A stretch of DNA of 8,163 nucleotides from Alphaproteobacteria bacterium (GTDB lineage Bacteria > Pseudomonadota > Alphaproteobacteria > Sphingomonadales > Emcibacteraceae), in the NCBI GenBank assembly GCA_013152615.1, contig JAADGA010000055.1, positions 1 to 8,163 on the forward strand, read 5' to 3'. Below the pieces are notes generated by a model. The model was not told the origin of the DNA and searched no databases. It saw only the letters and a program-made list of their open reading frames with translations. The position numbers and the translations under genes were made by a program. Numbering within the stretch: the stretch's first letter is position 1; every line of letters begins with the position of its first letter. Shown here piece after piece: positions 1 to 6,736 of this stretch.

Positions 1-1
1 T

Positions 2-223
2 CTGCCCCCGTTTAAACATCGCTCTTTGCTGTCGCTGTTGACCTCGTTTGAGCGCCTCGGCCAGCGCTGGTGGCATAACCTTGCCGGGGTCCTGATTATC
101 GAAGCCGAGAAACAAATCTATGCCACCGGATCAAAGGCCCGGCAAAGCGTAACCGGTCACGAACCGGTGAGCCGCCCGGCCATCGTCGGTAATCAATTTG
201 ACTCTAAAAATATCCGCCCGTAA
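2..223 (+). CDS. C-terminal fragment of a class I SAM-dependent methyltransferase-like protein (partial, 5' end outside window)
   Basis: The reading frame is open from the first bases of the window to the TAA at 221-223, so only the last 73 or so residues are visible and the true start lies upstream. The segment FERLGQRWWHNLAGVLIIEAEKQ (about residues 17-38 of the fragment) resembles the C-terminal tail I associate with a family of alphaproteobacterial methyltransferases, which carry a similar 'WERxG...FAGVxIVEATKQVY' stretch followed by a variable, basic, proline-containing tail. The SAM-binding motifs would be upstream and cannot be checked here. An internal TTG at 26 could mimic a start, but the frame is open before it and no ribosome site precedes it. 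The gene ends 41 bp before the efflux adaptor gene, and its 3' end contains that operon's likely promoter. Family assignment is from memory of similar sequences and is moderate. Confidence 0.6.
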   Translation: MPPFKHRSLLSLLTSFERLGQRWWHNLAGVLIIEAEKQIYATGSKARQSVTGHEPVSRPAIVGNQFDSKNIRP

Positions 224-226
224 ACT
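198..226 (+). promoter_or_regulatory. Candidate sigma70-type promoter of the efflux operon
   Basis: TTGACT at 198-203 matches 5 of 6 bases of the -35 consensus. Exactly 17 bp later TAAACT at 221-226 matches 4 of 6 of the -10 consensus. It lies in the last codons and stop of the upstream gene and would start a transcript near position 233, about 30 bp before the adaptor ATG. It is a sequence-only prediction; no operator is evident. Confidence 0.4.
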
Positions 227-234
227 TGAAAAGA

Positions 235-264
235 ATCCATTAGGTAAAAATCCATTAGGTAAAA
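235..264 (+). repeat. 15-bp perfect tandem duplication carrying the ribosome-binding site of the adaptor gene
   Basis: The unit ATCCATTAGGTAAAA occurs twice back to back (235-249 and 250-264), and the second copy ends at the base before the ATG at 265. Each copy contains an AGG. The one in the second copy (257-259) is 5 nt from the ATG and can act as a weak Shine-Dalgarno; the first copy is a spare one 15 nt further out. Confidence 0.9.
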
Positions 265-1386
265 ATGATAAAAAAAATCCTTGTCCTTGCCCTTGTTGTT
301 ATTGTTGCTGTCGCGGGCGGTCTTTATTATATTGGCGAACGCAGCAAACCCGCGCCGAGCTATAATCGTGGTCCGGTCGCGGTTGTGGTCGCCCCGGTGG
401 TTTCAGATATTTTTACCGACAAGATCGAGGCGTTGGGCACAACCAAAGCCAATGAATCAGTCAACCTGACGACGACGGTGACCGCCAAAATCGTCAAAAT
501 AGATTTTACCGACGGCATGACCGTCCGCAAGGGCCGAATTCTGGTTGAACTGGTCAGTGATGCCCAGAGGGCAAATCTGCGCTCGGCACTGGCCAATGCG
601 GTCCAGCAAAAACGCACCCTCATCCGGATCAGGGGTCTGGTCAGGGCCCGCACCCTGCCGACAGCCAAGCTTGACGACCAGACAGCATTATATGAAAAGG
701 CCAAAGCGGATGTTACGGTTGCGCGCTCGCGCCTCCGTGACCGGCGGATCATTGCGCCCTTTGATGGCCGGCTCGGGCTGCGCCGGGTCAGCCCGGGCGC
801 TTTGGTCACGCCGGGAACTGTCATCACCACTCTGGATGACCTGTCGGTGATCAAGCTCGATTTTACGGTGCCGGAAGAATTCCTGTCGACCCTGAAGGCC
901 GGACAGACTATCATTGCCCGCAGTGATGCCTATCCACAGCTCGTGTTCAAAGGCAAAGTCCACGATATTGACAACCGGGTTGATCCGGTCTCACGCGCCG
1001 TAATCGTTCGGGCGATCATTGCCAATGACAACAGGCTCCTGCTGCCCGGCATGCTGATGCGGGTCAGCCTGATCAAAAACCGCCGCCGTTCTGTCATGAT
1101 CCCCGAACAGGCCCTTGTCACCACCGCAGACCGAAAATATGTTTTCCTGCTGCAAAAGGATAACCGGGTCAAACAGCAGGATGTTACCATTGGCCGTCGC
1201 CGACCCGGAGCCGTTGAAATCCTGAAGGGTTTAAAAATCGGCCAGAGGGTTGTTACCGAAGGCACGATGAAACTTCATAACGACAGCAAGGTTGTTCCTG
1301 TTAAGTCTGCTTCTTCCGGCAAATCTGATTCTTCTGGCAAATCCAATGCTTCTGGCAAATCTTATTCTTCCGGCGGGGGCAACTGA
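265..1386 (+). CDS. RND efflux periplasmic adaptor (membrane-fusion protein, HlyD/AcrA-like)
   Basis: This 373-residue protein is the adaptor that bridges an RND pump in the inner membrane to an outer-membrane channel. Residues 4-22 form a single hydrophobic segment after MIKK. There is no lipobox cysteine, so it is probably anchored by an uncleaved N-terminal helix. Residues about 52-96 are the first half of the lipoyl domain, with the typical turn FTDGMTVRKG. An alpha-helical hairpin follows (about 97-158), then the second lipoyl half with the family signature IIAPFDGRLGLRRVSPGALV (about 162-181). The beta-barrel (about 195-272) and membrane-proximal domain with the IPEQAL motif complete it. 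The tail from residue 348 is a Ser/Gly/Lys repeat unlike the rest of the protein. The ATG at 265 is chosen because it places the signal-anchor at the N terminus and has an AGG 5 nt upstream. The RND pump gene follows 2 bp downstream, so the two are co-transcribed and probably translationally coupled. The substrate is unknown. Confidence 0.93.
   Translation: MIKKILVLALVVIVAVAGGLYYIGERSKPAPSYNRGPVAVVVAPVVSDIFTDKIEALGTTKANESVNLTTTVTAKIVKIDFTDGMTVRKGRILVELVSDAQRANLRSALANAVQQKRTLIRIRGLVRARTLPTAKLDDQTALYEKAKADVTVARSRLRDRRIIAPFDGRLGLRRVSPGALVTPGTVITTLDDLSVIKLDFTVPEEFLSTLKAGQTIIARSDAYPQLVFKGKVHDIDNRVDPVSRAVIVRAIIANDNRLLLPGMLMRVSLIKNRRRSVMIPEQALVTTADRKYVFLLQKDNRVKQQDVTIGRRRPGAVEILKGLKIGQRVVTEGTMKLHNDSKVVPVKSASSGKSDSSGKSNASGKSYSSGGGN
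1306..1377 (+). repeat. Four 18-bp tandem units encoding a Ser-Gly-Lys tail at the adaptor C terminus
   Basis: Four in-frame 18-bp units (1306, 1324, 1342, 1360) encode SASSGK, SDSSGK, SNASGK and SYSSGG, followed by Gly-Asn and the stop. The unit length is a multiple of three, so copy-number change would lengthen or shorten the tail without breaking the frame. The units differ at several bases, mostly in the second codon, so the array is not freshly made. The tail is predicted to be disordered and to hang in the periplasm near the pump. Confidence 0.85.
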
Positions 1387-1388
1387 CA

Positions 1389-4300
1389 GTGGTTCTGTCC
1401 GACATATCCATTGACCGTCCGGTTTTTGCCACCGTCATCAGCCTGTTGCTGGTGGCCTTTGGCGTGATGAGCTTTGTCGATCTGCCGCTTCGGCAATATC
1501 CCGATATCAACCCGCCGGTTATATCGGTTTCAACCACCTATCGCGGCGCTTCCGCAGAAATTGTCGAAAGCAAGATTACCCGCCTGATCGAAGACCAGAT
1601 CAGCGGCATTGAAGGCATCAACACCATATCTTCCTCCAGTCAGGATGGCCGCTCCACCATCACCATAGAATTCAATGTTGACCGTAATATTGATGCCGCC
1701 GCCAATGATGTCCGCGGGCGGGTATCCAAGCTGGTGGCCAAACTGCCCAAAGAGGCCGACCCGCCGGAAATTTCCAAGGTCGATACCAATGACCGGCCAA
1801 TAATGTGGCTCCGGCTGAAATCGGCCACCATGTCCCGGCTGGAACTCGCCGATTATGCCAAGCGTTTTCTGGTCGACCGTCTGTCCTCGATCAAGGGCGT
1901 CGCCCGCATCTGGTCCAGTTCCAAAACCTATGCCATGCGTATCTGGCTGAACCGTCAGCAGCTTGCCGCCCGCAATATCACCGTAAATGATGTCGAACGC
2001 GCCCTGAGATCGGAGAATATTGACCTGCCCGCCGGGCGGGTGGAATCCACCGAACGGGAATTTACCGTCAGGGTCGAGCGTAAATATAAAACTGCCCGGG
2101 ATTTTGCCCGGCTGGTTATCCGCAAAACCGCCGACGGCCACCTGATCCGTCTTGGCGCTGTTGCAAAAGTAGTATTGGGGGCCGAGGACACCCGCAGCGA
2201 GATGCGCAGCAACCAACAATATATGGTTGCCCTCGGGATTATCAAACAGTCAAAAGGCAACACACTGGCCGTGGCCCGGGCGGTCAAGAAAGATCTGGTC
2301 CAGATCAACAAAACCCTGCCGCCGGGGACATCGCTTCAGGTCATTGTTGATAAATCCATCTTCATTGAAGCGGCAATCAATGAGGTTTACAAGACCTTTG
2401 CCATCGCCATGGGACTGGTGGTGCTGGTTATTTACCTGTTTCTGGGCAGCGCGCGGGCAATGTTTATCCCGGCGATCACGGTACCGGTATCGATCACCGC
2501 CTCTTTTATTTTTCTGAATATGGCGGGATATTCGATTAATTTATTGACCCTGCTGGCGTTAATCCTGTCGATCGGCCTCGTGGTCGATGACGCTATTCTG
2601 GTTCTGGAGAATATTTACCGGCGCATTGACCGGGGGGAGCCGCCGTTGCTCGCCGCCTATTACGGGGCCAGAGAGGTCGGCTTTGCGGTGATTGCCACCA
2701 CCCTTGTGCTGATCGCGGTTTTTGTGCCGATTATTTTCATTGGCGGCGAAACCGGGAGACTATTTACCGAATTTGCCATGGCAATGGCGGCGGCGGTTGG
2801 CTTTTCCGCCCTGATTGCGCTGACGCTGGCACCAATGCTGTGTTCGCGTCTGCTGCGCAGGGAAAGCGGCGGCAACCGTTTTCATAATCAGGGCATGAAG
2901 TTTCTTCATATCCTCGAAGGCGGCTATCTCACTATCCTCAACCATCTGTTCAAACACCCCCGGCTGGTGCTGGCCACCCTCATTCCGGTGATTGCCCTCG
3001 CCTACGGTCTGTTCCGTTACCTGCCGTCCGAATTTATGCCGCTGGAAGATCAGGGCATATTTTTCGTCGCCGTCAAGGCTCCTGAAGGCACGGGCTTTAA
3101 CAATATGAAACGCCAGATGAAGAAAGTGGAGGGTGATATGATGACCCTCGTCGACAATGGCAAGGCGACAATGGTGCTTGCCCGGGTGCCGAGTTTTGGC
3201 GTGGCGTCGGCGGTTAATTCGGGTTTTGGTATTGTCATCCTGAAGACCTGGGACAAACGCGACCAAAGCGCCCAGCAAATTCGGGTTGAATTGACCCGAA
3301 AGCTGGCCAAACACCCGGATATCAGGGCCTTTGTCTTCATGCCGCGCGGCATTTCCGGCATGTCGGGAAGCCCGGTTCAATTCGTCCTGCAGGGCAGCAA
3401 TTATCAACAACTGGCTCACTGGCGGGATTTAATGATGGCCCGCGCCCGCCACTATCCCGGCTTTACTGGTCTGGACAGCGACTATAAGGCGACCAAACCC
3501 CAACTTCTGGTCGATATTGATCTGGACAAGGCGGCAGACCTCGGGGTGTCGGTCAGCGCCATTGGCAGCACGCTTGAAACCATGCTTGGCGCGCGCCGGG
3601 TGACCACTTTTTCCCGGCAGGGCGAGGAATATCCGGTCATCCTGAAGGAGAATATGGCGGAAATCCGCACGCCTGAGGATATGACCAATATCTATGTCCG
3701 TTCCGCACGCTCCGGACGGCTGATCCCCCTGTCGAGCCTGATAACCTTAAAGGAAACCGCAAGTTCGCCCGACCTGAAACGCTTTAACCGGATGCGCTCC
3801 ATCACCCTTTCCGCCAATCTGAAACCCGGCTACAGTCTGGGGCAGGCCCTTGACTTTCTCCAGCAGACCAGCCGGGAGATTCTGCCCGCCACCGCCCATA
3901 CTGATTTCAGTGGCGAATCCAGAACCTATAAACAGTCGGGCAGTTCGGTTTATTTTGTCTTTATTCTGGCCCTGATTACGGTTTTTCTGGTGCTGGCGGC
4001 CCAGTTTGAAAGCTTCCGTCACCCGTTTGTCATCCTGCTGACGGTGCCTTTTGCCATGGTCGGGGCGTTGCTCGGGCTGTATTTCAGCGGGCAGCCGATA
4101 AATATTTACAGCCAGATCGGCCTGATCATGCTGGTCGGCCTTGCCACTAAAAATGGCATATTAATCGTTGAATTTGCCAACCAGCTGCGTGATCAGGGGG
4201 TCGAATTTGTCGAAGCATTGCGGGAAGCTTCGCGCAAAAGACTGCGCCCCATTGTTATGACCTCCTTTACCACCATCATGGGATCAGTGGCGCTGGTGGT

Positions 4301-4499
4301 TGGCGGTGGTGCCGGGGCGGAAACCCGGTTTGTCCTTGGCATCGTGATTATTTCCGGGGTATCCGTTGCCACCCTGTTCACCCTCTTTATTGTGCCGGTC
4401 GCCTATCTGGTGATCGCCCGCAATTCCTCCTCACCCAAAGCTGTACAAAATTTACGACTTGCGCTTGAAAACAGATTGACCAGAAAGACCACAAAGTAG
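1389..4499 (+). CDS. RND multidrug efflux transporter, inner-membrane pump (HAE-1/AcrB-like)
   Basis: A complete proton-driven RND pump of 1036 residues, close to AcrB in length. The N terminus (SDISIDRPVFATVISLLLVA) is the usual first transmembrane helix of the family. Two large periplasmic loops follow helix 1 (about 35-330) and helix 7 (about 555-850), with helix bundles at about 335-490 and 855-1010. The proton relay is intact: Asp400 and Asp401 in helix 4 (GLVVDDAILVLEN), Lys921 in helix 10 (GLATKNGILIVEFA) and Arg951 in RLRP, which line up with AcrB D407, D408, K940 and R971. It therefore belongs to the drug-type (HAE-1) group rather than the heavy-metal group. It starts at GTG 1389, 2 bp after the adaptor stop, behind a G-rich run (GGGGG at 1375-1379), and is likely translationally coupled to it. 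Substrates cannot be told from sequence. No outer-membrane factor or local regulator gene is present. Confidence 0.95.
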   Translation: MVLSDISIDRPVFATVISLLLVAFGVMSFVDLPLRQYPDINPPVISVSTTYRGASAEIVESKITRLIEDQISGIEGINTISSSSQDGRSTITIEFNVDRNIDAAANDVRGRVSKLVAKLPKEADPPEISKVDTNDRPIMWLRLKSATMSRLELADYAKRFLVDRLSSIKGVARIWSSSKTYAMRIWLNRQQLAARNITVNDVERALRSENIDLPAGRVESTEREFTVRVERKYKTARDFARLVIRKTADGHLIRLGAVAKVVLGAEDTRSEMRSNQQYMVALGIIKQSKGNTLAVARAVKKDLVQINKTLPPGTSLQVIVDKSIFIEAAINEVYKTFAIAMGLVVLVIYLFLGSARAMFIPAITVPVSITASFIFLNMAGYSINLLTLLALILSIGLVVDDAILVLENIYRRIDRGEPPLLAAYYGAREVGFAVIATTLVLIAVFVPIIFIGGETGRLFTEFAMAMAAAVGFSALIALTLAPMLCSRLLRRESGGNRFHNQGMKFLHILEGGYLTILNHLFKHPRLVLATLIPVIALAYGLFRYLPSEFMPLEDQGIFFVAVKAPEGTGFNNMKRQMKKVEGDMMTLVDNGKATMVLARVPSFGVASAVNSGFGIVILKTWDKRDQSAQQIRVELTRKLAKHPDIRAFVFMPRGISGMSGSPVQFVLQGSNYQQLAHWRDLMMARARHYPGFTGLDSDYKATKPQLLVDIDLDKAADLGVSVSAIGSTLETMLGARRVTTFSRQGEEYPVILKENMAEIRTPEDMTNIYVRSARSGRLIPLSSLITLKETASSPDLKRFNRMRSITLSANLKPGYSLGQALDFLQQTSREILPATAHTDFSGESRTYKQSGSSVYFVFILALITVFLVLAAQFESFRHPFVILLTVPFAMVGALLGLYFSGQPINIYSQIGLIMLVGLATKNGILIVEFANQLRDQGVEFVEALREASRKRLRPIVMTSFTTIMGSVALVVGGGAGAETRFVLGIVIISGVSVATLFTLFIVPVAYLVIARNSSSPKAVQNLRLALENRLTRKTTK

Positions 4500-4509
4500 C
4501 AAACCGGAT

Positions 4510-4530
4510 ATTCTTCAATTTGTTAAGAAT
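4510..4530. other. Short AT-rich inverted repeat between pump and kinase genes
   Basis: ATTCTT (4510-4515) and AAGAAT (4525-4530) are perfect 6-bp arms around a 9-nt loop, 11 bp after the pump stop codon. The stem is A/T-rich and is followed by TTGTATATATTC rather than a clean T-run, so it would be a poor intrinsic terminator. It could instead be an operator for the kinase gene or be chance. Confidence 0.25.
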
Positions 4531-4568
4531 TTGTATATATTCTCGTGGAAGTATATAAGGACCATATC

Positions 4569-4573
4569 AGGAG
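4569..4573 (+). promoter_or_regulatory. Shine-Dalgarno AGGAG deciding a TTG start for the histidine kinase
   Basis: AGGAG at 4569-4573 is followed by 7 nt and then an in-frame TTG at 4581. The upstream in-frame GTG at 4545 has only AT-rich sequence before it and no ribosome site. The TTG start removes 12 residues (VEVYKDHIRRPF in the raw frame) and gives a 686-residue protein beginning MTTLDSTIKYF. Confidence 0.65.
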
Positions 4574-4580
4574 ACCCTTT

Positions 4581-6641
4581 TTGACGACACTTGACAGCAC
4601 AATAAAATACTTCCATTTCACCTCTGCCAATATCGTGGTCAAGGGGCTGCTGACAGGTTTGCTGTATGGTTTTTTCGTGGATATGTCGACCCGTTTCATC
4701 TTTCCGTTAAACCACAGCCCGGTTATCTGGTCGGCCAATGCCCTTCCGGTCGCGGTCTTGTTATTTAACCGCAACCGACAGTGGCCCAAAATTTTATTTT
4801 TCTGTCTGATCGGGCTGCTGATCAGCAAACTGCCAACCTCCCGTCATGATTTAACCCCTAATCTTGTGCTGTATAGTATCAATCTGCTTGAAATATATTT
4901 TCTGGCAACAATAATCCGCAAAGTTACCGGCACCAGCCCGACCAGAAGAAAACTTGAATTCACGGTAATGACCGGGCTGTGGGCAGCGGCAACCGCCGTT
5001 ATAATATTTTCCATCGTGGTCGTGCTGCTCTTTCCGGTCAAAGAGGAAAATACCAATTTCCTTGAAATGGTCTCAAGAATTTCCACCAGCGCCTATCTCG
5101 GACAGGCGCTGTTATTATCGGCCACATTATACTGGATCGTTCCTGGCCGGGTATCCTTTAGCAGAATATCCCGGGGCAAATTGATCGAATTGGCCCTGAT
5201 ATGGCTCACCCTGCTTGGTTTCACTGCCATCACCCTGATCAGTCTGAAAAGCCGGATGCCAATTTACTATGATTTTCCCTATGTGACTTTTCCGCTGCTG
5301 GTCTGGGCGGCAATCCGCTTTAATATCCGGCTTACGGTAACCTTCTCTATTTTCACCAGCGTGTTTACCAAATATCTTGCCTCTCTCGGCTATTTGTCCT
5401 TTGATGCCACCGGGCTGTCGCCGCACCTGCAGATCACGGTGATGAATATCGGCCTGATTGCACTGGATATTTCGGTGCTTATTCTGGCCATTATCGTTTC
5501 TGATTACAAGCAGGTAAAAAGGGATCTGACCGCAAGGGATGAATGGTTTCAAATCGCCATTAGCCATATATCCGGTGGACTATACCTGCTTAATCAGGAA
5601 AGACGTTTTATCATTATTTCAGCCGGGTTACGGAAAAAAATCAACCTGCCCGCAGATATTTTCTGTATCGGGGCCGATATTGAACCAGTATTGAAATTCA
5701 GGGCGGCACGAGGTGATTATGGCCGCGGCAAAGTGGCTGATCTGGTCAGGGAGCGCCTTGACAAGCTTGAGAAAAAAATAACCACCCGGGGCTATAGCAG
5801 TGTTCCCGACGGACACATATATGAATATCTGGAAAATCATACGCAGGACGGTGAGGTAATCGTCATCTATCATGAAATCACCGACCGGATAAAGGCGGAA
5901 CAGGATAGTAAACAAGCGCTTTCAGAAGCCCATCAGGCCAACAAGGCCAAAACCGATTTTCTGGCCAATATGTCCCACGAACTGCGAACGCCGCTCAATG
6001 CCATCATCGGCTTTTCCGACATGATAACCAACGATAAATCACTTAAACTACCGGCGGATAAAGTCCGGGAATATTGTGCTGATATCAACATGAGCGGGCT
6101 TCATCTGTTACGGATTATCAATGATATTCTCGACCTGTCAAAAATTGAGGCCGGAAAGGCCGATGCCGAGTTTCTGCCGATCCCGCTGGAAAGCAGCATC
6201 CGGGAATGTGTTAAATTTATTGAACTTCGCGCCGCAGACGTCGAAATAACCATCTTCAATGACATCAAAAATACCGGGGCCATACTTGTTGCGGACAAAC
6301 GGATGTTCAAACAGATCATCATCAACATCCTGTCAAATTCGGTAAAATTTACCCTGCGGAAGGGTAAAATCCATATTTCTTTTGACATAAATAAAGCCGG
6401 GGAGACCATAATCAGCATTGCCGACACCGGCATTGGCATTGCCGAGGCTGATCTCGTCACCGTTATGGAACCCTTCCATCAGGTCGATTCCAGCCTGAGC
6501 CGCAAAGTCGAAGGCACCGGTCTCGGCCTGCCTCTGGTAAAATCGCTGATGGAAATTCACGGCGGCACTATCGTCCTCAAAAGCACGCCCGGGGTCGGCA
6601 CAACGGTATTGCTCACTTTCCCGCCACATGACAATGCATAG
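4581..6641 (+). CDS. Membrane sensor histidine kinase, MASE1 - PAS - HisKA - HATPase_c, orphan
   Basis: An integral-membrane sensor kinase that should autophosphorylate on histidine and pass phosphate to a response regulator not encoded in this window. Residue numbers are from the TTG start (686 aa); the longer GTG start at 4545 would add 12. Residues about 15-310 are a multi-helix sensor resembling MASE1, with IWSANALPVAVLLF near the start and the diagnostic-looking FPYVTFPLLVWAAIRFNIRL near residues 230-250. A divergent PAS-like domain (about 325-435; WFQIAISHISGGLYLLNQE) leads through a short coiled coil to the HisKA H-box FLANMSHELRTPLNAIIGFS with phospho-acceptor His466. The HATPase domain has the N-box (NILSNSVKF, Asn582/Asn586), G1 (ADTGIGIA, Asp615) and G2 (GTGLGLPLV, from Gly645). 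No receiver or Hpt domain follows, so it is a classical rather than hybrid kinase. The signal sensed is unknown. It lies between an efflux operon and paaX and overlaps neither. Its stop codon lies in a duplicated 22-bp unit. Confidence 0.93.
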   Translation: MTTLDSTIKYFHFTSANIVVKGLLTGLLYGFFVDMSTRFIFPLNHSPVIWSANALPVAVLLFNRNRQWPKILFFCLIGLLISKLPTSRHDLTPNLVLYSINLLEIYFLATIIRKVTGTSPTRRKLEFTVMTGLWAAATAVIIFSIVVVLLFPVKEENTNFLEMVSRISTSAYLGQALLLSATLYWIVPGRVSFSRISRGKLIELALIWLTLLGFTAITLISLKSRMPIYYDFPYVTFPLLVWAAIRFNIRLTVTFSIFTSVFTKYLASLGYLSFDATGLSPHLQITVMNIGLIALDISVLILAIIVSDYKQVKRDLTARDEWFQIAISHISGGLYLLNQERRFIIISAGLRKKINLPADIFCIGADIEPVLKFRAARGDYGRGKVADLVRERLDKLEKKITTRGYSSVPDGHIYEYLENHTQDGEVIVIYHEITDRIKAEQDSKQALSEAHQANKAKTDFLANMSHELRTPLNAIIGFSDMITNDKSLKLPADKVREYCADINMSGLHLLRIINDILDLSKIEAGKADAEFLPIPLESSIRECVKFIELRAADVEITIFNDIKNTGAILVADKRMFKQIIINILSNSVKFTLRKGKIHISFDINKAGETIISIADTGIGIAEADLVTVMEPFHQVDSSLSRKVEGTGLGLPLVKSLMEIHGGTIVLKSTPGVGTTVLLTFPPHDNA

Positions 6642-6679
6642 ATCAATCATTGTCTGGGCATAGATCAATCATTGTCTGA
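6636..6679 (+). repeat. 22-bp tandem duplication spanning the kinase stop codon, with paired CAATCATTG quasi-palindromes
   Basis: Two head-to-tail copies (6636-6657 and 6658-6679) are identical at 21 of 22 positions; only the last base differs (G versus A). The first copy contains the kinase stop TAG (6639-6641). Each copy holds CAATCATTG (6644-6652 and 6666-6674), an inverted repeat around one central base, so the two centres are 22 bp apart, about two helical turns. In addition GACAATG at 6630-6636 pairs with CATTGTC at 6648-6654 (7-bp arms, 11-nt loop). No T-run follows, so it is not a classical terminator. Confidence 0.85.
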
Positions 6680-6682
6680 CGG

Positions 6683-6715
6683 TTGAAAAAGTGATACATA
6701 ATTCACTGATATTAT
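6683..6715 (+). promoter_or_regulatory. Candidate paaX promoter/operator region with AGTGA-TCACT palindrome
   Basis: AGTGA (6690-6694) and TCACT (6703-6707) form a perfect 5-bp-arm palindrome with an 8-bp centre. It overlaps TGATACAT (6692-6699), a word that recurs upstream of paaA. A -35-like TTGAAA (6683-6688) and a -10-like TATTAT (6710-6715) flank it, but their 21-bp spacing is too long for a confident promoter. The position, 20-45 bp before the paaX ATG, suits an autoregulatory operator; this is inference. Confidence 0.35.
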
Positions 6716-6736
6716 GGCAAAGATGTAAGACACCAA

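Noticed and set aside
360..914. 184-residue reverse-strand frame opposite the adaptor gene
   Set aside because: Shadow of the adaptor gene; Arg/Ser/Thr-rich and without a recognisable motif.
1530..2219. 229-residue reverse-strand frame opposite the RND pump
   Set aside because: It lies wholly within a clearly coding pump gene. The Gly/Phe-rich composition is what the complementary strand of this codon usage gives.
2760..3419. 219-residue reverse-strand frame opposite the RND pump
   Set aside because: Shadow of the pump gene; His/Gln/Arg-rich without any recognisable domain.
4511..4541. Sigma70 promoter for the kinase gene using TATATA or TATATT at 4534-4541
   Set aside because: No acceptable -35 hexamer exists at 16-18 bp upstream; TTGTTA at 4520-4525 is only about 10 bp away.
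6630..6680. Rho-independent terminator after the kinase gene
   Set aside because: A 7-bp stem can form (GACAATG/CATTGTC), but it is A/T-rich and no T-run follows either copy.
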